This document shows, piece by piece, positions 26,767-34,626 of a DNA stretch of 64,000 nucleotides; the stretch's first letter is position 1, and the number at the start of each line of letters is the position of its first letter. The DNA comes from DATENM01 sp045807725. GTDB taxonomy: Bacteria > Acidobacteriota > Blastocatellia > UBA7656. The notes under the pieces are model-generated. The model made no database searches. It saw only the letters and a list, made by a program, of their open reading frames with translations, and had not been told where the DNA came from. The DNA lies in NCBI GenBank assembly GCA_045807725.1, contig JBJMGV010000106.1:14494-78493 (forward strand). Direction: 5' to 3'. The position numbers and the translations under genes are program-made.

Positions 26767-27053
26767 GCGGCTGACGGGTTGGTGAACCCGCTGGCGCGAC
26801 GGTCGCGGATTTCGTCTGCGAGCGAGCACCGGAGGATGCGATTCGAGAGCGAGGACTTGAAGCCTCGATTGTTTCAATCTCCCTGGAGAGGATGTTTTGA
26901 AATGAGTGCCGCAGGCACGCAATGTTTTATAAACATTGCGTGCCTACGGAGCTTGAAATCTCAACCCACAATCTGAGACTTCAAGCCCTCACTCTCGAAT
27001 CAAGCTGGCAATCCGCGTGAAGCGCTTCGCGGGTTCGCCAACTCGTCAGCCGC
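26767..27053. repeat. 287-bp nested palindrome
   Basis: Ends are a 25-bp inverted repeat with two mismatches (starts GCGGCTGACG, 26767-26791 and 27029-27053). Further matching blocks run inward (GATTCGAGAG, GACTTGAAG, TTTGAAAT) to a centre at about 26933 made of head-to-head GCACGCAATGTTTTATAAACATTGCGTGC. It fills almost all of the gap between the cupin stop and the gltB start. No coding sequence. Confidence 0.75.
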
Positions 27054-27055
27054 GT

Positions 27056-27430
27056 TCAAACAGCCCACAAGTATTGGTCAGGGTCTTGATGCAGGAAGCG
27101 GTCTTCGCCGGTGATCCAGTCCACACGTCGCGGCGTGCAGATGTCTAAAGCGACGGTGTCTTCCAACGCCTCCGACGAATGTTCAACGCCCGGCGAGATG
27201 GCCAGCATCTGGTTCTCGCGCAGCGTCACATCGCCGGTCGGCAGGTGGAACAGCCACGCGCCTTTCAACACGATGATGACCTCTTCGTGCTCGTGGTGAT
27301 GTGTCTGCGTCACCGCGCCGCCGTTCACCTCGACGCGCGCAACGGTCAGGTTTTCGCCGAGCGCCACCTTGCGCTTATACATCTCGGAAATCTCTTCCGG
27401 TCGCATCTTGTCCCAGTCGTAGAAACCCAT
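27056..27430 (-). CDS. Small cupin protein
   Basis: 124 residues, one conserved beta-barrel. Cupin motif 1 is seen as HHHEHEEVIIVLKG (metal-binding His/His/Glu, about residues 43-56), and motif 2 as PGVEHSSEA with its single His (about 82). The start follows a TAGGGGGT site. It is 122 bases downstream of ilvC in the same direction, separated by a repeat pair, so co-transcription with ilvBNC is possible. Enzyme or sensor role cannot be decided; single-domain cupins of this size are often metal-dependent oxygenases or isomerases. Confidence 0.8.
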   Translation of the reverse strand: MGFYDWDKMRPEEISEMYKRKVALGENLTVARVEVNGGAVTQTHHHEHEEVIIVLKGAWLFHLPTGDVTLRENQMLAISPGVEHSSEALEDTVALDICTPRRVDWITGEDRFLHQDPDQYLWAV

Positions 27431-27432
27431 AC

Positions 27433-27552
27433 TACCCCCTATCAGGATTCAGGATTCGGGATTCAGGATTCAGTCCGGCATCGAAGGCGGAAGGCTATCG
27501 CTGAATCGGCAGACTGCCGAGCGGCACAGCCCTGTATCCTGTATCCTGTATC
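27433..27552. repeat. Inverted pair of 7-nt tandem repeats (GGATTCA family)
   Basis: The left arm repeats AGGATTC four times. The right arm repeats CTGTATC three times, the complement of a sister unit GGATACA. It lies between ilvC and the cupin gene. The same family recurs at 63135-63260. Confidence 0.7.
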
Positions 27553-28569
27553 CTAGTTTTTTGCCCGATCTACTAATCGTTTTTCGCCGAGCCACGGCAT
27601 CATTGCGCGCAGCCGCTTGCCGACCTCTTCGATCTGATGGCCTTCGGCCTGCGCTTCCAGTTCGCGGAAGCGCGGCTTGCCGGCTTCGTGCTCGGCCATC
27701 CATTCGTCGGCGAACTCGCCTGATTGAATCTCGTTCAACAACTGCCGCATCTCTGCACGAGTCGCGCCGTTGATGATGCGCGGGCCGCGCGTCAGGTCGC
27801 CGTATTCGGCGGTGTTCGACACCGAGTAACGCATGTTGGCGATGCCGCCTTCATAGAGCAGGTCAACGATCAGCTTCACTTCGTGGAGGCATTCAAAATA
27901 AGCCATCTCCGGCGCGTAGCCCGCTTCTACGAGCGTCTCGTAGCCGGCTTGAATCAGCGAAGTCAGTCCGCCGCACAACACCGCCTGCTCGCCGAACAGG
28001 TCTGTTTCAGTCTCTTCTCTGAACGTCGTTTCGAGAATGCCGGCGCGACCGCCGCCGATGGCCGAGGCGTAGGCGAGGCCGACCTGTCGCGTGTTGCCCG
28101 ACGGGTCTTGATGCACGGCAAGCAGGCAGGGCGTGCCGCGCCCTTGCGTGTATTCGTGACGAACGAGATGGCCCGGCGCTTTCGGCGCGACCATAAAGAC
28201 ATTCACTTCTTCGGGCGGCACGATCTTCTTGAAGTGGATCGAGAAGCCGTGCGCGAACGCGAGGTGCTTGCCCGGCAAAAGATTCGGCGCGATCTCTTTC
28301 GCGTAAATCTTCGGCGCAAGCTCATCGGGCACGAGCATCATCACCACGTCGCCATTGAAAGCGGCTTCGGCAGTGTCTTGCACCGTGAGTCCGGCGGCTT
28401 CGGCCTTGGCCCGCGAAGGGCTGTCGGCGCGTAAGCCGACGATTACGTCGCAGCCCGACTCTTTCAGGTTGTTGGCGTGCGCGTACCCTTGCGCGCCGTA
28501 GCCGATGACGGCCACCTTCTTTCCTCTGAGATAGTCAGGGTCGCAGTCCCTGTCATAAAAAGCTTTCAT
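27553..28569 (-). CDS. ilvC: Ketol-acid reductoisomerase
   Basis: 338 residues, class I. Rossmann motif VAVIGYGAQGYAHANNLKESG near the N-terminus, with NADPH-binding SPSRA; the Mg-binding knotted domain has GRAGILETTFREETETDLFGEQAVLCGG and MRYSVSNTAEYGDLTRG. It rearranges and reduces acetolactate and acetohydroxybutyrate. Third gene of ilvB-ilvN-ilvC, 176 bases after ilvN, with a GGAGG site. Presumably under the attenuator ahead of ilvB. Confidence 0.96.
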   Translation of the reverse strand: MKAFYDRDCDPDYLRGKKVAVIGYGAQGYAHANNLKESGCDVIVGLRADSPSRAKAEAAGLTVQDTAEAAFNGDVVMMLVPDELAPKIYAKEIAPNLLPGKHLAFAHGFSIHFKKIVPPEEVNVFMVAPKAPGHLVRHEYTQGRGTPCLLAVHQDPSGNTRQVGLAYASAIGGGRAGILETTFREETETDLFGEQAVLCGGLTSLIQAGYETLVEAGYAPEMAYFECLHEVKLIVDLLYEGGIANMRYSVSNTAEYGDLTRGPRIINGATRAEMRQLLNEIQSGEFADEWMAEHEAGKPRFRELEAQAEGHQIEEVGKRLRAMMPWLGEKRLVDRAKN

Positions 28570-28615
28570 TGTCTTCCTCCGGTGTCTTCTGATTTGCTAC
28601 GTCGAACCCTTGTCA

Positions 28616-28719
28616 GGGGCGCAGCCGGTCCCTGCCTGAATCGCGTGGTTTTCAACCTGCGCATCACAATGTAAGCATCAGCTTTCGAAGCCGACTCAGG
28701 CAGGGACTAGCTCCGCCCC
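28616..28719. repeat. Inverted repeat between ilvN and ilvC
   Basis: 24-base arms (28616-28639 and 28696-28719) match with three mismatches around TCCCTGCCTGA. It could form a stable intercistronic hairpin affecting the relative level of ilvC. Confidence 0.6.
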
Positions 28720-28745
28720 CACAATCCCTTGACCTACTGATCGCT

Positions 28746-29276
28746 TCACGCTTCTGCCGCCGCGATCATCTCGGCGACCTCTTCATCAAGCGTCTGTTCG
28801 GCCAGCCGCGCGATGGCGACCGTGCCCGTGCGGACAATCTCGCGGATGCCGAATGGCTTGAGCAGGTCGATCATCGCGCTGACCTTATTCCAATCGCCGG
28901 TCGCTTCAACGATGATGCCTTCATCGCTCACGTCAACGACTTTGGCGCGGAAGATGCCAACGAGGCTCAAGACCTCTTGACGCTCTGTGCCGGCGCGCGC
29001 GCAGACGTTGATGAGCGTCATCTCGCGCTCGATGTGGCGCACGCTGTTCATATCGATGGCGCGCAGCACGCGGACTTGTTTATCCAGTTGGCGCGTGATC
29101 TGTTCAATCGTGTCGTCGTCGCCGCGCGTCACCAGCGTCATCCGCGAGATGTTCGGGTCGAGCGTCTCGGCAACAGTCAGGCTCTCGATGTTGTAGCCGC
29201 GCGCGCTGAACATACCGACGATGCGCGACAGCTCGCCAAAGCGATTTTCAACCAGGATGGAAAGCGTGTGTCTCAT
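28746..29276 (-). CDS. ilvN: Acetolactate synthase small (regulatory) subunit
   Basis: 176 residues. N-terminal ACT domain with HTLSILVENRFGELSRIVGMFSARGYNIESL, which binds the feedback inhibitor valine, followed by the C-terminal ALS_ss domain (ICARAGTERQEVLSLVGIFRAKVVDVSDEG...EATGDWNKVSAMIDLLKPFGIREIVRTG). It activates IlvB and makes it valine-sensitive. It lies 115 bases after ilvB; the gap carries a short-repeat inverted pair and no clear ribosome site is seen, so translation may be weak or coupled. Confidence 0.95.
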   Translation of the reverse strand: MRHTLSILVENRFGELSRIVGMFSARGYNIESLTVAETLDPNISRMTLVTRGDDDTIEQITRQLDKQVRVLRAIDMNSVRHIEREMTLINVCARAGTERQEVLSLVGIFRAKVVDVSDEGIIVEATGDWNKVSAMIDLLKPFGIREIVRTGTVAIARLAEQTLDEEVAEMIAAAEA

Positions 29277-29289
29277 ATCAAGTAATCAA

Positions 29290-29391
29290 TCCCTGTCACA
29301 GAGACACAGAGGCACAGAGCAAACTAGAAATAGGCTATTCCAACCTGTCATTTCCATATCCGCCTCTGTGTCTTTGTGCCTCTGTGGCCAA
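29290..29391. repeat. Inverted pair of short tandem repeats (CACAGAGG family)
   Basis: CACAGAGA/CACAGAGG/CACAGAG units are followed by the complementary CCTCTGTG/CTTTGTG series, between ilvB and ilvN. Confidence 0.65.
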
Positions 29392-31149
29392 TTATTCGAG
29401 CACCATCTCTTTGAGTCCCGCGCCGGCAGGAACCATCGGGTAAACGTTGACCTCTTCGGCGACGAGGATGTCCATCACGACGACGCCGGGCGTCGCAAGT
29501 CCTCGTTGCAACGTCGCGCGCAACTGATCGGGCCGCGTCGCGCGCAGCCCGGTCGCGCCGTAGGCTTCGGCGAGCTTCACGAAATCCGGTAGCCACTCCA
29601 TATTGACGTGCGAGTAAGCGCGGTCATAAAACAGCTCCTGCCATTGGCGCACCATACCGAGATAGTTGTTGTTCATGATGACGATCTTGGTGTTGGCCTT
29701 GTACTGCACGGCGGTGGCCAGTTCTTGCGCCGTCATCTGAAAACCGCCGTCACCCACAAACGCGATCACCTGCTTATCGCGGTAAGCCATCTGCGCGCCG
29801 AGCGCCGCCGGGAAGCCGAAGCCCATCGTCCCCAGCCCGCCCGAAGTCAACCACTGGCGCGGGCCGTTGAACGGGTAATACTGCGCCACCCACATCTGGT
29901 GCTGACCGACATCAGTCGCAATGATCGCTTCGCCTCTGGTGAGCGCGTGCAACTCTTCAACAAGCTGCTGCGGCATAATCACGTCGTCGCGCTTTTGATA
30001 AGTGAGCGGCGCGTACTCTTTCCACTCTTCAATCTGCTCCCACCAATCCGTGAGTCTCGCCTTGCTTGTCGCAGAGGCTTCGTCGCTCACGAGGTCGAGC
30101 ATCTGCTCGATGACGCTCCTGGCGTCGCCGACGATGCCGACTTGAGCGCGGCGGTTCTTGTGAATCGAGCTTGGATCAACATCAACGTGAATGACTTCGG
30201 CCTGTGGCGCGAACTTGTCGAGCGCGCCGGTGACACGATCATCAAAGCGCACGCCGATGGCGATGATGAGGTCGGATTCCGAGATCGCCATATTCGCCCA
30301 ATAGGTTCCGTGCATACCGAGCATGCCGAGCGACAGCCGATGCCCCGAAGGGAAGCAGCCCAGGCCCATCAAGGTCGGCGCGACGGGGAGGTTCAGGCGT
30401 TCAGCCAATGCGAGCAATTCATTCGCGCCGTTCGAGTGAATGACGCCGCCACCGACATAAAGAATCGGGTGGCGCGCGTTGCTCATCTTCTCAACTGCGC
30501 GGCGCACGGCTTCGGTGTCGCCCTTCTGATAAGGCTGATAACCGGGCAGGAAGACGCGCTCAGGATAATCGAATTCGGTCGCCTCGGCGGTTACATCTTT
30601 CGGGAGGTCGATCAACACCGGGCCGGGCCGGCCTGTGGTGGCAATGTGAAACGCTTCTTTGACCACATCGGCCAGATCGCGCACGTCTTTGACTAAGTAG
30701 TTGTACTTGGTGCAGGGCCGCGTGATGCCAACCGTGTCGGCTTCTTGAAAGGCGTCGGTTCCGATCAGCTTGCGCGGCACTTGCCCGCTGATGACGACCA
30801 GCGGCGTCGAATCCATATAAGCATTGGCGATGCCTGTCACCGCGTTGGTCGCGCCGGGGCCGGATGTAACTAACGCTACGCCCGGCTTGCCGGTGGCTTT
30901 AGCGTAACCTTCGGCCATGTGAATCGCGCCTTGCTCGTGACGGCTCAGGACGTGATGCAGGCGGTCGCGCATACGGCACAGCTCATCATAGATGTGCAGC
31001 ACCGCGCCGCCGGGATAACCGAAGATGGTGTCCACGCCTTCTTTGAGCAGCGCTTCACAAAGGATGCGTGCGCCGCGCATCAGCGGAGCCGGCTCGTCCG
31101 CGTCCGTCTGCGCCTTGAGGGATTTCGAGTTCGCTTTCGTCGCCGACAT
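29392..31149 (-). CDS. ilvB: Acetolactate synthase large (catalytic) subunit
   Basis: 585 residues, thiamine-diphosphate enzyme. GYPGGAVLHIYD, the catalytic Glu region SRHEQGAIHMAEGYA, TSGPGATNAVTGIANAYMDS, the FAD-linked middle domain, and the ThDP/Mg motif GDGGFQMTAQELAT...NNNYLGMVRQWQ. It joins two pyruvates, or pyruvate and 2-ketobutyrate. The start has an AAGGAG site. First structural gene of ilvBNC; a leader peptide and terminator lie in the 330 bases upstream. Confidence 0.97.
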   Translation of the reverse strand: MSATKANSKSLKAQTDADEPAPLMRGARILCEALLKEGVDTIFGYPGGAVLHIYDELCRMRDRLHHVLSRHEQGAIHMAEGYAKATGKPGVALVTSGPGATNAVTGIANAYMDSTPLVVISGQVPRKLIGTDAFQEADTVGITRPCTKYNYLVKDVRDLADVVKEAFHIATTGRPGPVLIDLPKDVTAEATEFDYPERVFLPGYQPYQKGDTEAVRRAVEKMSNARHPILYVGGGVIHSNGANELLALAERLNLPVAPTLMGLGCFPSGHRLSLGMLGMHGTYWANMAISESDLIIAIGVRFDDRVTGALDKFAPQAEVIHVDVDPSSIHKNRRAQVGIVGDARSVIEQMLDLVSDEASATSKARLTDWWEQIEEWKEYAPLTYQKRDDVIMPQQLVEELHALTRGEAIIATDVGQHQMWVAQYYPFNGPRQWLTSGGLGTMGFGFPAALGAQMAYRDKQVIAFVGDGGFQMTAQELATAVQYKANTKIVIMNNNYLGMVRQWQELFYDRAYSHVNMEWLPDFVKLAEAYGATGLRATRPDQLRATLQRGLATPGVVVMDILVAEEVNVYPMVPAGAGLKEMVLE

Positions 31150-31240
31150 GCAATTAATCTCCTTACGGGGTCGTTGTCCGAGATGATGTGTGGTTCAGGC
31201 TTCCTGAAATCTTCTTGAATACGTCATTAACTGATAACTG

Positions 31241-31320
31241 CCTTATAAAACCTGAAAGGCCATCATCCTTTGGCTTGGGATGATGGCCTTTCGCTTCTCG
31301 CTTGGCGTTGACCATCATCC
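31241..31320 (-). promoter_or_regulatory. Attenuator of ilvBNC: mutually exclusive antiterminator and terminator
   Basis: Three segments on the minus strand. A = GGATGATGG (31320-31312), overlapping the leader stop codon. B contains CCATCATCC (31286-31278). C = GGATGATGGCC (from 31268). B and C form a perfect 15-bp stem (31292-31278 with 31268-31254), followed after three bases by TTTTAT, a terminator. A and B can instead pair over 9-11 bp, which would block it. A ribosome reaching the stop codon covers A and allows termination. A ribosome stalled on the Ile/Val/Leu codons leaves A free. Confidence 0.75.
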
Positions 31321-31479
31321 GCTGTTGCCGTTAAGCAGAATAATGCTGGCGCTAATAATTACATTACCCTTGACGAGCGATTTAGCGACGAGCGTGCGAG
31401 CAGCGAACAAACGCGGCGCGCTCAATGCGGCTGCCGGCTTCGTGAGGCTGTCGAGTTCGCTGTGCGCTCTCAGGTTCAT
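31315..31479 (-). CDS. ilvBNC leader peptide
   Basis: A short frame of 54 residues ends in VIISASIILLNGNSG, with seven branched-chain residues in a ten-residue run just before the stop (codons GTA ATT ATT AGC GCC AGC ATT ATT CTG CTT). The stop TGA lies inside attenuator segment A. The start is uncertain: ATG codons lie at 31482 and 31479 with weak ribosome sites, and the frame is open further up to 31542. This is the arrangement of enterobacterial ilv leader peptides, whose role is the act of translation and not the product. Controls the operon 165 bases downstream. Confidence 0.7.
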   Translation of the reverse strand: MNLRAHSELDSLTKPAAALSAPRLFAARTLVAKSLVKGNVIISASIILLNGNSG

Positions 31480-31571
31480 CATCGATCTATTCGCCCAAAC
31501 GATGGATCTGCAAGAGTCTTGAAACCAGTAAAGTGGTAACACGATTCCCGAACACGGGCAAATAGATAATC

Positions 31572-31587
31572 CTTATCAATTGATAAG
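31572..31587. promoter_or_regulatory. Perfect 16-bp palindrome upstream of the ilv leader
   Basis: CTTATCAATTGATAAG is a perfect palindrome about 90 bases ahead of the leader start, where a promoter/operator would be expected. No convincing -35/-10 pair was identified next to it. Confidence 0.4.
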
Positions 31588-31660
31588 CGAAGTCGCGGGT
31601 GTTGTATAAATCAACCAATCGGGCGGCTGCCATATAGAGGCATCGGCACGGCTGCATCTG

Positions 31661-31981
31661 CCGCGTAGCGGTCATTGAATTTAGGCAGGCATTTACCGCA
31701 TAGCGGCAATTGGCTTTAAGCAGGCGTTTACTGCGTAGCGGCCATTGGCTTTAAGCAGGCGTTTGCCGCATAGCAGCAGGTGAATTTAGGCAGGCGTTTG
31801 TCGCATAGCGGCAATTGAATTTAAGCATGCGTTTGCTGCATAGCGGCAGGTAAATTTAGGCAGGCATTTGCCGCGTAGCGGCAGATGTTTTTAAGCAGGT
31901 GTTGCCGCGTAGCGGCAGGTGAATTTAGGCAGGCGTTTGCCGCGTAGCGGCAATTGATTTTAGGCAGGCGTTTCAACGCCT
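31661..31981. repeat. 35-bp tandem array (9 units)
   Basis: Units begin at 31661, 31696, 31731, 31766, 31801, 31836, 31871, 31905 and 31940, a strict 35-bp step with one single-base deletion. Each carries a CCGCGTAGCGG-type palindrome and a TTTAGGCAGGCGTTT tail. The last unit ends in the hairpin CAGGCGTTTCAACGCCTG. There are no spacers, so it is not a CRISPR. Confidence 0.85.
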
Positions 31982-31998
31982 GTACACAGTCGCGCAAC

Positions 31999-32280
31999 GA
32001 TTGCCGCGTCGCGTTAGCGACGCCTGAATCATAGGGCATTCACCCGTCGCTACGCGACGCGCCCTCATGGCTCACATCACATCCGGGCGTTGAAACGCCC
32101 GGCTAAATTCAACCGCCGCTACGCGGCGTGACCGCCAGGCAACGCGACTCCTATGCGGCGTGATGGCAATGTGGCGTGACGGCTAAGCGAGCTGACGGCA
32201 ATGCGGCGTGATGGCAATGCGGCGCGACTCCTATGCGGCGTGATGGCTAAGCGAGGTGACGGCTACGCGGCGTGATGGCG
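31999..32280. repeat. Repeat centre and inverted/degenerate half
   Basis: A centre of about 60 bp (31999-32062: GCCGCGTCGCG...CTGAATCA...GGGCATTCA...CGTCGCTACGCGACG) is nearly identical to one at 45939-46000. One inverted-orientation unit follows (hairpin CGGGCGTTGAAACGCCCG, 32087-32104, then CCGCCGCTACGCGGCG), and then degenerate ATGCGGCGTGATGGC copies up to the end of the sir gene. Confidence 0.75.
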
Positions 32281-32310
32281 GCATTGCTTTGAATAGACCA
32301 AAAATCCAGA

Positions 32311-33915
32311 TCAACCTCCGATTCGCGGCTGCGCTTCCGCTGCCATTTCATTGAGCGGCAGCGACGGGCCGAGCATCGCCGCCAGTTCTTCATTGCTGTG
32401 ACGCAAGCAGAACGCTTGAAACGTTTCATCGCCGTCACGCTCCTGCTTATAACGCGTGAAGAGCTGTGCCATTCGCTCGGCCAGTTCTTCGGAAGGGATA
32501 CGCACGCCAACGCGCCGGCCAAAGCTCTCGTGCTCGCCGACGCCGCCGCCGAGAAAGACCTGAAACGTTTCGCGCTTGCGGCCATTGATCGTCACCAGCG
32601 CGCCTTCGAGGCCAACGTCGCAGATATGATGCTGCCCGCATGAGTTCGGGCATCCGGTGACGCTGATGCGGATGCCATCGTCCATATCGACGGCGCGCGA
32701 AAGATAATTATCGAGTTCAACCGCGCGGTTCTTCGTCTCAGCGATGGCCAGCTTGCAGAACTGCACGCCGGTGCAGGCGATGATGCCGCGCCGCGCCCAA
32801 TTCGGTTTATAGTCCAGCTTACTTTTATCCAGTTCGCGTGTGAGCGCCGCGAGCGCCGCCTCTTTGATGTCGAGCAGGATGATGTTCTGCGTGTTCGTAG
32901 CGCGAAGGCGACCGCTGCCATACGTCGCGGCCAGCTCCGCCAGTCGCGCAAGCTCGTCGCCTGACGTGCGCCCGCCGAGCAGCGAGATGCCAACGTAATA
33001 CTGATCGCTCTGGTGCTGACGATGTATGCCCAGATGGGTGCGGTCGCGTGCGGTGATCGGCTCGGCTTCGGCGTGCTCCGAACGATTCAAGCGGCGGCCC
33101 AGGCGCGACTCTACCGCTTCACGAAAGCGCGGAATCTCCCACTGCTCGACGAGGAACTTCAAGCGGGCGCGCTTGCGATTCTTGCGGTTGCCTTCGTCGC
33201 GGAAGACTTCGGCGACAGCGGCGCACAGTTCGACGACTTCATCGGGTTCGACCAGCACGCCGAGGTCTTTCGAGAAGCGCGGCGTTGTTGACAACCCGCC
33301 GCCGATGCGAGCGCGAAAGGCAACGCGACCCGCTTCTTTCACGGCGAACAGGCCGATGTCGTTAATCTCAGGATAGACGCAGCGCACGTTGCAGCCTGTG
33401 ATGGCAATCTTGAATTTGCGCGGCAGATTCGAGAAGTCGCGGTTGCCGACGAAGAAATCGTTGACCTGCCCAATCAGCGGCGTCGCGTCAATCAACTCGT
33501 CCGCATCAACGCCCGACACAGGGCAGTTGATGATGTTGCGCACGCAATCGCCGCAGGCTTCAGTCGTTGATAAGCCGATGCGGTTCAGGCGGTCGAGAAT
33601 GTCCGGCAGGCTCTCGACGCGCACCCAATGAAATTGTATGTTCTGCCGCACGGTGATGTCCGCTAAACCACGCCCGTGCTCGTTGGCTAGCCGTGCGATC
33701 TCGCGCAGTTGAGGCGAAGTCAGGTCGCCGCCCGGCATTCTCAGTCGCACCATAAAGTAGCCATCTGCGGCGGGCCGCTGCGTATAGATGCCGTACCAGC
33801 GAAACAGCGCTTCGTCTTCGGGCGTGATCGCCTGGTGGCCGAGTTCGGCGTAACGATAAATGTCCGTGAGCACGTCGAGGCCGTCTTTGCGCTGCTTGAT
33901 CTCTTCGATGTTCAT
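32311..33915 (-). CDS. sir: Ferredoxin-dependent sulfite (or nitrite) reductase
   Basis: 534 residues, two-fold NirA/Sir repeat. Siroheme/[4Fe-4S] cysteines are visible as CTGVQFC (C-x5-C) and GCPNSCGQHH (C-x3-C) in the second half. Substrate-side basic residues lie in VRQNIQFHWVRVE and in TNTQNIILLD. It reduces sulfite to sulfide, or nitrite to ammonia, with six electrons from ferredoxin. Sequence alone does not separate the two. Its place at the end of cobA-cysH-cysC under a Cys leader argues for sulfite. A Tyr-Cys crosslink as in mycobacterial sulfite reductase was not identified. Confidence 0.85.
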   Translation of the reverse strand: MNIEEIKQRKDGLDVLTDIYRYAELGHQAITPEDEALFRWYGIYTQRPAADGYFMVRLRMPGGDLTSPQLREIARLANEHGRGLADITVRQNIQFHWVRVESLPDILDRLNRIGLSTTEACGDCVRNIINCPVSGVDADELIDATPLIGQVNDFFVGNRDFSNLPRKFKIAITGCNVRCVYPEINDIGLFAVKEAGRVAFRARIGGGLSTTPRFSKDLGVLVEPDEVVELCAAVAEVFRDEGNRKNRKRARLKFLVEQWEIPRFREAVESRLGRRLNRSEHAEAEPITARDRTHLGIHRQHQSDQYYVGISLLGGRTSGDELARLAELAATYGSGRLRATNTQNIILLDIKEAALAALTRELDKSKLDYKPNWARRGIIACTGVQFCKLAIAETKNRAVELDNYLSRAVDMDDGIRISVTGCPNSCGQHHICDVGLEGALVTINGRKRETFQVFLGGGVGEHESFGRRVGVRIPSEELAERMAQLFTRYKQERDGDETFQAFCLRHSNEELAAMLGPSLPLNEMAAEAQPRIGG

Positions 33916-33944
33916 ACTGCCCTCTGCCTACTCTCTGCGATGAT

Positions 33945-34002
33945 GAGCGGGAATGCGCGGAAACGTCTCTCTGCTGTTGATCCCCTTCCCGCATTCCCGC
34001 TC
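33945..34002. terminator. Hairpin between cysC and sir
   Basis: Perfect 13-bp arms GAGCGGGAATGCG/CGCATTCCCGCTC with a 32-base loop and no T-run. It may lower expression of sir relative to cysC or protect the upstream mRNA. Confidence 0.5.
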
Positions 34003-34010
34003 AAACCATT

Positions 34011-34598
34011 TCACGCGGCGGCTTCGACCGTCGCGGAAAGTGTAGCCTGCGTCACGTTCGCCCCGAGCGCGCCCGCTTCAAGCAGGTGATCGAGAACGCG
34101 CGCGGCGCTCTCATCGACCGGCTCCGCAGAACTGTCCACGATCACGTCGGGCGCGAGCGGGTCTTCGTACGGGTCGCTGACGCCCGTGAAGTTTTTGATT
34201 TCGCCGGCCAGCGCTTTCTTGTAAAGCCCCTTCACGTCGCGCTCGACCAGAACTGATAGCGGAGCGCGTACGAAGACTTCAACGAAGCGCGCGCCATCGC
34301 TTTCGACCGACTGGCGAACATCATCACGCGACTGCCGGTACGGCGAGATGGCTGAGGCGAGCACAATCACGCCATTGCGTGCCAGCAGTCGCGCGACGAA
34401 ACCGATGCGGCGGACGTTGGTGTCGCGGTCTTCTTTCGAGAAGCCTAAGCCCCTGCTCAGGTTCTCGCGTACCTCGTCGCCGTCGAGCGTCTCGACGCGA
34501 AGACCCGCCGCCGTGAGTTCATTCTTGAGCGCCAAAGCGAGCGTCGTTTTGCCCGCGCCCGAAAGCCCCGTGAGCCAGATGACTGTTCCCCTGCTCAT
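34011..34598 (-). CDS. cysC: Adenylylsulfate (APS) kinase
   Basis: 195 residues. Walker A GLSGAGKTTLA (about residues 11-21), DGDEVRENLSRGLGFSKEDRDTNVRRIGFVA, and the SPYRQSRDDVR and VKGLYKKALAGEIKNFTGVSDPYE blocks of CysC. It phosphorylates APS to PAPS. In this operon it sits beside a CysH of the APS-reducing type, so its PAPS may serve sulfation instead of reduction. ATP sulfurylase (cysD/N or sat) is not in the window. Usual length plus an Ala-rich tail. Confidence 0.93.
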   Translation of the reverse strand: MSRGTVIWLTGLSGAGKTTLALALKNELTAAGLRVETLDGDEVRENLSRGLGFSKEDRDTNVRRIGFVARLLARNGVIVLASAISPYRQSRDDVRQSVESDGARFVEVFVRAPLSVLVERDVKGLYKKALAGEIKNFTGVSDPYEDPLAPDVIVDSSAEPVDESAARVLDHLLEAGALGANVTQATLSATVEAAA

Positions 34599-34626
34599 AG
34601 TTTTGTAATGTTCCTTTCAATGGGTT

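Noticed and set aside
26749..26922. N-terminal extension of GltB
   Set aside because: It is translated from the palindromic repeat; the amidotransferase Cys must lie near the N-terminus, as it does from the ATG at 26748.
31661..31981. Regular 35-bp repeat array as a CRISPR
   Set aside because: Units are contiguous with no unique spacers, and no cas genes are present.
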